Assembly: GCA_963823895.1 (NCBI GenBank)
Contig: CAWGNG010000019.1
Coordinates: forward strand, 375,895 to 439,894
Direction: 5' to 3'
Length of the DNA: 64,000 nucleotides
DNA from: G963675935 sp963823895
GTDB taxonomy: Bacteria; Planctomycetota; Planctomycetia; Pirellulales; Thermoguttaceae
Position numbers and translations under genes: made by a program. Numbering within the stretch: position 1 is the stretch's first letter; every line of letters begins with the position of its first letter. The notes beneath the pieces were generated by a model. The model searched no databases. It was given only the letters and a program-made list of their open reading frames with translations, and was not told the origin of the DNA. This document shows, piece after piece, positions 44,461-50,797 of the stretch.

Positions 44461-44785
44461 CTGGTTCGTCGCCACAGAACGGCGTAGTCGATGGCGGGGC
44501 CGCCCGCCGCGCGTGTCCCAATCTCCCAGCCGGGCTCCTTCCTGACCTTGATGCCGGAGCGATTGATCGCGTCGGGCAACATCGGCAGAGCGAGGTTCAC
44601 ACGGCTCTGTACCAGCGAGCGGACCACGTCGAGATCGACGCCGGGCCTGAACGTGATTTGCAGCAAATACGTCCCTTTATTCGTGGAGCGGGACCATAGG
44701 TGCAGCATGCCCTCCACGCCGTTGACTTGCTGTTCGATCGGGGCGGCAATCGTATCCCGGACGACTTCGGCCGAAGCGCCGGATA
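44460..44785 (-). pseudogene. RND efflux porter fragment (AcrB-like, PN1 region)
   Basis: This frame reads GASAEVVRDTIAAPIEQQVNGVEGMLHLWSRST, then FRPGVDLDVVRSLVQSRVNLALPMLPDAINRSGIKV, the well-conserved first periplasmic subdomain of AcrB-type pumps. It is entered from the kinase frame: ISVEATYP at about 44785 continues as GASAEVV here if one G is added at 44777-44782. It leaves at about 44472-44478. None of the RND transmembrane helices are present. Confidence 0.7.
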
Positions 44786-47101
44786 GGTTGCCTCGACGGA
44801 AATGGTTGGGAGAAAGACCGGCGACGCCGGCTGCCGGGCCACGAACAGCGCATAGCTCAGCAGCGGCAGCAGCACGACCACCACGACCGCGGCTTTGGCA
44901 AAATGTGACCTCCAGGCGAGGATGCCGAGGATCAAGGCGGCCGCTTCGACGCCGAGGGAAGCAACCATTGCCAACGTGACGTTCGCTCCAGCCAGCGCCA
45001 TACCGAGGAGCGGCCCGGCCAGGGTCAACGCCAGGGCGACGATGCCCAGCGGCGCGCCTGGCGGTTTTTGCGACTCGCCGGGCGTGCCCGATGGTCCATG
45101 AACGCCGGATTCGGCGAGCCTCTTCCGCCGAAACGCCTCTCGCACGTCGCGCTGGCTCAGCACGACCAGCGCCCACAGCCCGATCGGCAAACCGACCAGG
45201 CAGCAGGGCGACACGATCATGGCCAGAATGCTTGCGGCGACCGCCAAGCCAAAGGCTTGCAGTCGCTTCATTTTCAACGCGGCGACGATCACTAGACTGC
45301 TGAGGACAAAAGGCGCCAGGATGAGGATCACCAATAACAAAGCATCGGTTCGCGCCGCGTCGTTCTTTGGAATTTGGTTGGCAATTGCCGAGTCGTGCCT
45401 GGCGGCGGCTATAGTCGGAAGGAAGACTGCCAGCAAAGGAATGGCAAGAATCCAGTTGAGAATGCCTGTGACCAGCAGGCCGATGGCCGGGCCTTGCACT
45501 TGCCGGCGCGCCTGTTCGATGGCGTCGTCGTTCGCAGCGGGCGACGGGGGTGAAATCGTGGAAGTCGGGCGATGAGCCGCTCCGTCGAACTCCGGGAGTT
45601 GGTCCAACGGCATGGCGAATCCTCGCAGGACCCGTATCGTCATTACGAAGCAGATCGCGACCAGCCCAACCAGGGGCGGCAAAGCCGCGATGAGAAGACT
45701 CAAATGCACGCCCTGCGTTCTATTCGCCACATTGACGGCCATCCCCGTACACAGGCCCGCAATTCCAACGGCGAACAGCCCTCTCGCACTCCGCATCGCC
45801 AGCGCGGGCCAATTGACGACCCGTTGGCCGTTGCGACGGACAACCAGTGGCGGCCAAAACCGGTATTTCAACCACCGCCATCGATCTTGAGGCGGTTGAG
45901 CGACAACTGGCGGACTAGATGCAATCGTCTCAACCTCGGTCTTGATCTGGCTGGCATGCTGGTAGCGAAGTCTCGGCTCCTTTTCCAACGCCCGCAGCAC
46001 GACCTCGTCGAGCCGCACGTCGATCTGCACCTTTTTCGAGGGCGGGGCGAAGCGGCCGATCGGCAATTCGCCGGTGAGCATCTGGTAGAAGACGACGCCC
46101 AACGAATAGATGTCGGCGCGGTGATCGACGTCCTGCGGATGCTCGATCTGCTCCGGGGCCATGTAATTCGGAGTACCCATCACCTGCCCCGCGGCCGTGA
46201 GGGGAGCGGAAAAGGACGCCTCTTGCGAAGCCGCAAGCGGCTGTTGCGGCTCACGCCGCGTGGACGCGGCGGCTAAACGGCTGTCTTCCCCTCTCCCCTC
46301 TCCCCTCTCCTCTCTCCCCTCCCTCCCCATCAGTTTCGCCAGGCCGAAATCGGCGATCTTCACCTGGCCGTTCTTGTCCAAGAGGATGTTTTCCGGCTTG
46401 ATGTCACGATGGACGACGCCGCGCTCATGGGCGAATTGCAGGGCGTCGCAGATTTGCGGCACGATGGCCAAGGCCCGCTCGGGCGAGAGTTTCTGCGTGT
46501 CCAACAGCCGCCGCAAGTTGACGCCGTCGACAAACTCCATGATGAAGTAGTAGAGGCCGTCATCGTCGGCGGAAAAGGGGACAGTCCCCATTTGCCGGAA
46601 CGGCCCTTCGGGTGCTTCGCACAAATGGGGACTGTCCCCTTTTCCGCCTTGCGAAGCCGCAAGCGGCTTCCCCTTCTCCTCTCTCCACTCTCCACTCCCC
46701 GCTGTTCGGCCGAAATCGTGTACCGTGATGATGTGCGGATGGTTGAGCATCGCCAGGGCGCGGGCTTCGCGGTTGAAGCGCTCGGCAAAGGCGGGGTCGC
46801 GGCCGATCTTGGGCGGCAGGATTTTCAGCGCCACCAGCCGATCGAGCCGCTTCTGCCGGGCCTTGTAGACCATGCCCATGCCGCCGCGGCCGATCAGTTC
46901 CAGAATTTCCAGATCGGGGAAATAGGCCGCCAATTCGGCGGGAGTAGGGGGCGGGCAGTCGGCCGCCGCCGCCGTTTCCCCCCCGCTGGCGAACGTGTTC
47001 GTCTCCAGCCCGCGCTTCATCAGGCAGCCCGGGCAGAGCCCCAGCGGGGCGTCGGCCGCTAGTTCGCCGCCGCACTCGGCACATCGGTTTGCTTCGCTCA
47101 T
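44597..47101 (-). CDS. Zinc-ribbon Ser/Thr protein kinase with membrane domain
   Basis: Residues 1-30 form a zinc ribbon (CAECGGEL...CPGCLMKRG). Kinase: glycine loop GRGGMGMVYK (71-80), VALK lysine 93, HRDIKPENIL (231-240), DFG (251-253), GTPNYMAPEQ. A C-terminal part with about eight helices (VGIAGLCTGMAV, PLVGLVAICFVM, IGLLVTGILNWILAIPLLAVF) anchors it. The homologous part ends at about 44785 (FLPTISVEATYP); codons to 44597 are off-frame. Two in-frame insertions disturb the kinase: residues about 133-178 (a GGGGACTGTCCCC palindrome plus heptamers) and about 260-300 in the activation loop. It follows the sigma factor by 45 bases and probably acts in the same pathway. Confidence 0.85.
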   Translation of the reverse strand: MSEANRCAECGGELAADAPLGLCPGCLMKRGLETNTFASGGETAAAADCPPPTPAELAAYFPDLEILELIGRGGMGMVYKARQKRLDRLVALKILPPKIGRDPAFAERFNREARALAMLNHPHIITVHDFGRTAGSGEWREEKGKPLAASQGGKGDSPHLCEAPEGPFRQMGTVPFSADDDGLYYFIMEFVDGVNLRRLLDTQKLSPERALAIVPQICDALQFAHERGVVHRDIKPENILLDKNGQVKIADFGLAKLMGREGREERGEGRGEDSRLAAASTRREPQQPLAASQEASFSAPLTAAGQVMGTPNYMAPEQIEHPQDVDHRADIYSLGVVFYQMLTGELPIGRFAPPSKKVQIDVRLDEVVLRALEKEPRLRYQHASQIKTEVETIASSPPVVAQPPQDRWRWLKYRFWPPLVVRRNGQRVVNWPALAMRSARGLFAVGIAGLCTGMAVNVANRTQGVHLSLLIAALPPLVGLVAICFVMTIRVLRGFAMPLDQLPEFDGAAHRPTSTISPPSPAANDDAIEQARRQVQGPAIGLLVTGILNWILAIPLLAVFLPTIAAARHDSAIANQIPKNDAARTDALLLVILILAPFVLSSLVIVAALKMKRLQAFGLAVAASILAMIVSPCCLVGLPIGLWALVVLSQRDVREAFRRKRLAESGVHGPSGTPGESQKPPGAPLGIVALALTLAGPLLGMALAGANVTLAMVASLGVEAAALILGILAWRSHFAKAAVVVVVLLPLLSYALFVARQPASPVFLPTISVEATYPALRPKSSGIRLPPRSNSKSTAWRACCTYGPAPRIKGRICCKSRSGPASISTWSARWYRAV
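46285..46328. repeat. Heptamer array (TCCCCTC) in kinase activation segment
   Basis: Units TCCCCTC repeated about five times with one variant, translated on the minus strand as GREERGEGRGED. Next to it (46228-46283) lie half copies of the AAGCCGCAAGCGGCT and GGACGCGGCGGCTAAAC repeats, all in frame between DFGLAKLMG and the TAAGQVMGTP segment. Confidence 0.75.
46568..46648. repeat. 26-bp perfect inverted repeat inserted in frame in the kinase
   Basis: Arms 46568-46593 and 46623-46648 (GGCGGAAAAGGGGACAGTCC...) with a 29-base loop GCCGGAACGGCCC...GTGCTTCGCAC. Total 81 bases, a multiple of three. It encodes GGKGDSPHLCEAPEGP...QMGTVPFSA between the N-lobe strand and DGLYYFIMEF. Same family as 37872-37950. 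Confidence 0.85.
46669..46701. repeat. Heptamer array (CTCTCCA) in the kinase N-lobe
   Basis: CTCTCCA, CTCTCCA, CTCCCCG units next to the 81-base palindrome, with the AAGCCGCAAGCGGCTT palindrome between them (about 46654-46669). It reads SGEWREEKG in the kinase. Confidence 0.6.
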
Positions 47102-47146
47102 AACTGGTCTCCCTCTAACTGTTACAGAAGCAAACCGCGAAAAAGG

Positions 47147-47890
47147 TTACAGGCACGACAGGAGATACTCGATTTCCTCGTCGATCTCCCCCGGGCCGGC
47201 GACGGTCTGGGCGATTTCGTCGCGGAGCAGTTGGCGATAGCGACGCCGCAAGCGGTGGACGGCCGTTTTCACGGCCCCTTCGCTCATTTCCAAGTCGGCC
47301 GCCACTGCGGCATAACCGCTCGACTCGCGGCCGCCGGTGAGAAATGGTTTCAGCCGGTCGAAAACCGCTTGCTTGCCCTCGAAGGCAAGCGCCATTTGCA
47401 GCCGGGCCAGGACGTGGTCCAAGACCGTCAAGGCCCAACGCCGCTCGAACAGTTTTTCCGGCGTCAAGTCGTGCCACGGTTCCAGGCGATAGCGATTCTC
47501 CGCGTCGGCCGTGCTGATGGGCAAGACGGTTTGCCCGCCGCCCCGTTTTTGCGCCTGCGAGCGGTCCCACTCGTTGGCGAGAAAGTGTTTCAACGAGGCC
47601 AGCAGAAACGCCCGGAATTTGCCCTTCTCGCGGTCGATGCCGATCAAATAGTTCTTCGCCAGCAAACGCAGGAAGAACTCCTGCGTGAGGTCTTCGGCCT
47701 CGTGGGTCTCGTGCCCGCAGCGGCGGACGTAGGCGTAGAGCGGATACCAGTAGAGCCCGCAGAGCTCGGCCATCGCCTCGGCGGCGCGGGGCGTGACGTT
47801 GCCGCGGGCCGCCGCCAGCACCAACGTCCACCGCGTGGCGGCAAAACCCGCCGCATCGGACAGCCGGGACTTGGGCGCTTGCTTTGACAT
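47147..47890 (-). CDS. RNA polymerase sigma factor, ECF-like
   Basis: 247 residues from ATG 47890. Region 2: AAGFAATRWTLVLAAARG, LYWYPLYAYVRRCG, HEAEDLTQEFFLRLLAKNYL; region 4: RESSGYAAVAADLEMSEGAVKTAVHRLRRRYRQLLR. Longer than classic ECFs and typical of planctomycete groups whose sigma genes adjoin Ser/Thr kinases. It lies between the FHA gene and the kinase on the same strand, suggesting control by phosphorylation rather than by an anti-sigma factor. Confidence 0.87.
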   Translation of the reverse strand: MSKQAPKSRLSDAAGFAATRWTLVLAAARGNVTPRAAEAMAELCGLYWYPLYAYVRRCGHETHEAEDLTQEFFLRLLAKNYLIGIDREKGKFRAFLLASLKHFLANEWDRSQAQKRGGGQTVLPISTADAENRYRLEPWHDLTPEKLFERRWALTVLDHVLARLQMALAFEGKQAVFDRLKPFLTGGRESSGYAAVAADLEMSEGAVKTAVHRLRRRYRQLLRDEIAQTVAGPGEIDEEIEYLLSCL

Positions 47891-47979
47891 TGGATGGCGC
47901 TCGGAAGAACACGCAACACGTTTAGCAGCCGTCGGCACGGCGGCTTTCGGTGTCGACGCAGGCCGACGTGCCATCGGCC

Positions 47980-48336
47980 CTAGGCCGGAATCGCTGGTTC
48001 GCGGCGGCGGTGGACGTGCTCGCCGCGCCTGGGCGGCTTGGCCGCGCCGTCGTCGTAGCGGACCAGAAAGCGATTCTTGCCGAAGGAGAGCTCATCGCCC
48101 GATCGCAGCGGGGCATTTTGACAAACGCGGACGCCGTTGATCAGTGTGCCCGATCGCGTGCCCAAGTCCCATACCATCAGTCCGGCGTCGCCGAAGTCGA
48201 TCATGCACTGATAATGGCCCACCGCGGAATCGTCCAGACAGATGTCCGCGCTGGGATCGAGGCCCACGATCACCGGGAATTCATGCAGTACAATCGGCGG
48301 CTTCTGACGGTCCACGTTGATCAGTTCGAGCTTCAT
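47980..48336 (-). CDS. FHA-domain protein
   Basis: 118 residues: a single forkhead-associated domain (FPVIVGLDPSADICLDDSAVGHYQCMI, then DLGTRSGTLINGVRV, LRSGDELSFGKNRFLV) that would bind phosphothreonine, with a basic tail. Gly, Ser/His and Asn of the phosphopeptide pocket are recognisable. It heads a likely FHA-sigma-kinase operon and is a natural reader of the kinase's output. The 336 bases upstream hold the 48474 hairpin. Confidence 0.85.
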   Translation of the reverse strand: MKLELINVDRQKPPIVLHEFPVIVGLDPSADICLDDSAVGHYQCMIDFGDAGLMVWDLGTRSGTLINGVRVCQNAPLRSGDELSFGKNRFLVRYDDGAAKPPRRGEHVHRRREPAIPA

Positions 48337-48473
48337 GCCGAAACCCCCTTGACGTGGAGGGCGAAGGAACGATGACCACCGCTCTGAACGGAAACGAGAC
48401 TACTAGCATACCAATTATGCGCTAGAATCGTCAATCGGCCAGGCGATGAAGAGCAGGGCCGATCAGTTTTCGA

Positions 48474-48550
48474 TTGTAGGAGGCGACTCCTGTCGCCGAC
48501 CGGCCGAAAACGGGCAGAGAATCGGCGACAGGAGTCGCCTCCTACAATCC
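48474..48550. repeat. 28-bp perfect inverted repeat (GTAGGAGGCGACTCCTGTCGCC)
   Basis: Arms 48474-48501 and 48523-48550 around a 21-base loop; within each arm GGCGAC-AGGA-GTCGCC is itself a palindrome. Nested architecture as in 8076-8163. Confidence 0.85.
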
Positions 48551-48672
48551 CATCTTGAAAAACTGCTTGGTCCTGGGGTGAAGAGGAAGTAGGCTCGGTC
48601 GGGCGGAGCGAGCCCCACCATTGGCATCCAGGGATTGGAACTCGCTCCGCACCCCCCTACAGTTTGCTCATT

Positions 48673-49785
48673 CTACCGCAACAGCTTGGCCAAGCCAGAA
48701 ACGGCGAAGTATGACAGGGCCCCGATGCAGCCGGCGACGGGGATGGTGAGCACCCAGGCCCAGACGATATCGACTGTCACCCCCCACCGCACGGCACTGA
48801 GCCGCCGTGTGCTGCCGTATCCGACGATCGAGCCGGCGATGGTGTGGGTCGTGCTGACGGGGATGCCCGCCGCCGCGGTGGCGAAGAGCGTCACGGCAGC
48901 GGCCGATTCGGCGCAGAAGCCGCCGAAGGGATCGAGCCTGGTGATTTTCGTGCCCATGGTTCTGACGATCCGCCAGCCGCCCAGCAACGTGCCCAGGCCC
49001 ATGGCGGCGTGGCAAACCAGCACGATCCAAAATGGGATGTGCGCGAAGTTCTGGTCTTTCCAAATCACCGTGGGGATACTCGTATAGAACAGGAGGGCGA
49101 GGATGCCCATCGTCTTTTGGGCGTCGTTCGTTCCATGTCCCAGGCTGTAGAGGGCGGCGGAGAGGAGTTGTCCCTTGCGGAACAAGAAATCGACGCGGCG
49201 AGGCGTCGAGCGGTGGAATAGCCAGGTCATGCCCACGCCGATCACGAAACCGAGCAGCAGCCCAAGCAGCGGGGAGAGGACGATGAAGGCGGCGATCTTC
49301 AGCAGCCCGCTGAGAATCACCGCCCCGAGGCCCGCCTTGGCGATTGCGGCCCCCGCCATGCCGCCGACCAGGGCGTGCGACGAACTGGTGGGCAGGCCGA
49401 GATACCACGTGGTCAGATTCCACAAGATCGCCCCCAAAAGCCCGCTGAGAATCATGGGCGTATTCACCACGCCCTGCTGCACGACGTCCTTATAGATCGT
49501 CATCGCCACGTTTGTGCCGAAGACGTAAGCGGCCACAAAATTGAAGAACGCGGCCCAGACCACCGCTTGCAACGGCGTCAATACCCGCGTGGAAACCACG
49601 GTGGCGATCGAATTGGCCGCGTCGTGAATCCCGTTGGTGAAGTCGAATCCCAGGGCGAGCACCGCCACAACCGTCACCAGTAGCGGCGCGCTGAGGGCAA
49701 TCGCGCCGACGTGGTAGCCCATGTAGCCGACGCCCCACACGGCAAACGCGATCGCCAGAAATCCCCAGACCGATTCGCGATTCAT
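48673..49785 (-). CDS. PiT-family inorganic phosphate transporter
   Basis: 370 residues, about ten helices. The two PiT signatures are present: GFDFTNGIHDAANSIATVVSTR near the N-terminus and SLGHGTNDAQKTMGI in the second half, plus GLPTSSSHALVGG and GIPVSTTHTIAGSIVGYG. Imports phosphate (or metal-phosphate) with H+ or Na+. Its start lies 3 bases after the stop of the DUF47 gene, so the two are one transcription unit. Confidence 0.9.
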   Translation of the reverse strand: MNRESVWGFLAIAFAVWGVGYMGYHVGAIALSAPLLVTVVAVLALGFDFTNGIHDAANSIATVVSTRVLTPLQAVVWAAFFNFVAAYVFGTNVAMTIYKDVVQQGVVNTPMILSGLLGAILWNLTTWYLGLPTSSSHALVGGMAGAAIAKAGLGAVILSGLLKIAAFIVLSPLLGLLLGFVIGVGMTWLFHRSTPRRVDFLFRKGQLLSAALYSLGHGTNDAQKTMGILALLFYTSIPTVIWKDQNFAHIPFWIVLVCHAAMGLGTLLGGWRIVRTMGTKITRLDPFGGFCAESAAAVTLFATAAAGIPVSTTHTIAGSIVGYGSTRRLSAVRWGVTVDIVWAWVLTIPVAGCIGALSYFAVSGLAKLLR

Positions 49786-49788
49786 ACG

Positions 49789-50412
49789 TCAGGCGTTCTC
49801 CAACACGATCCCTTCGATCACGTGCGCGACCTCCTCCGAGGCGTCCATCGCCAATTCGATCAGATCGACGATCTCCTTCCACTTGATGACCAGCAGCGGA
49901 TTCATGCCGTCCTTGAAGATCGACGCCAAGGCGATGTGGTGCAGGTGGTCGCCGAGGTTCTCCAACCGCTGGATCTCGATGCAGTGTTCCAGCACGTGAT
50001 TCTTCTTGCGGAGATTGCGGAGGTCGTGGACCGCCGCCGCCACGGCATTGGCCAGATCGACGATCACCTTTCCCATCGCGCAAACCTCGGGCAGGATCGT
50101 GCCCACGTCGTACAGGGCGATGCGGCGGGCAGCGTCGTCCAGATAATCGACGATGTCGTCCAAGGCCAGAATCAACCGCCGCAAGTCGCCCCGCTCCAAG
50201 GGCGTGATGAAGGTGCGGTGCAGCAACTCCATCGCCTCGTGCGTAACCCGGTCGGCCTCGTGTTCCAGTTCCTTCAGCCGGCTGGAGTATTCCTTGGCAT
50301 CGCCCGAAGATTCGAGAAACTGGCGAAAGCACTCGGCCGCGCGGATCTGGATCTCGGTGTCGCGGTCGAAATAGTCGAAGAACTTGGTGTTGCGCGGCAG
50401 GAAATTGAACAT
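49789..50412 (-). CDS. DUF47 (PhoU-like) phosphate transport regulator
   Basis: 207 residues, all helical. It starts MFNFLPRNTKFFDYFD, with ELEHEADRVTHEAMELLHRTFITPLERGDL and LDDIVDYLDDAARRI, the PhoU-fold metal-binding E/D-x3-D motifs, and a later EIQRLENLGDHLHHIAL. DUF47 proteins regularly precede pit genes and tune phosphate import. The upstream 383 bases contain two repeats and no gene. Confidence 0.9.
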   Translation of the reverse strand: MFNFLPRNTKFFDYFDRDTEIQIRAAECFRQFLESSGDAKEYSSRLKELEHEADRVTHEAMELLHRTFITPLERGDLRRLILALDDIVDYLDDAARRIALYDVGTILPEVCAMGKVIVDLANAVAAAVHDLRNLRKKNHVLEHCIEIQRLENLGDHLHHIALASIFKDGMNPLLVIKWKEIVDLIELAMDASEEVAHVIEGIVLENA

Positions 50413-50523
50413 GCGGGGCCTCGTTGGCGACGATGGAATCGCCAATGTACACGAGAGGGGGGAATGCCGCAAGGTTTCATTAGGGTTTCGTTGCGGTTTC
50501 GTTAGTCCACGTTTCTCGCGGCG

Positions 50524-50600
50524 GTGTGCCACTGCTTGGAACAAGCAGTGCCGGGGCAACGGGTCGCGCCCCGCACTGCTTCTGCGAAGCAGTGGCACAC
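50524..50600. repeat. Inverted repeat (GTGTGCCACTGCTT)
   Basis: Arms 50524-50537 and 50587-50600 are perfect inverses; between them further palindromes (ACTGCTTGGAACAAGCAGT and ACTGCTTCTGCGAAGCAGT). Upstream of the DUF47-pit operon. Confidence 0.75.
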
Positions 50601-50759
50601 TGAGGGCCAATCTCTCCGCATGGTGAGAGGTGCAGGCTGGGCAGGCTCTCGATGGCTTCCTCCGTCCCTTCGCCCATCGTTGCGGCAGAGAAGCGTTGCA
50701 AGAAACGCCGCGTGCCGCCGGCTGACGGGCAACCGGCGGCACGCGGATCATGCTCAACT

Positions 50760-50797
50760 CTGGCCATTGGCCACTGACCACTGGCCACTGACCACTT
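50760..50797. repeat. Heptamer array (GGCCACT/GACCACT) at the pyrophosphatase stop
   Basis: Five alternating seven-base units end at the TAA stop codon of the pyrophosphatase gene (50796-50798 on the complement). Confidence 0.75.
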
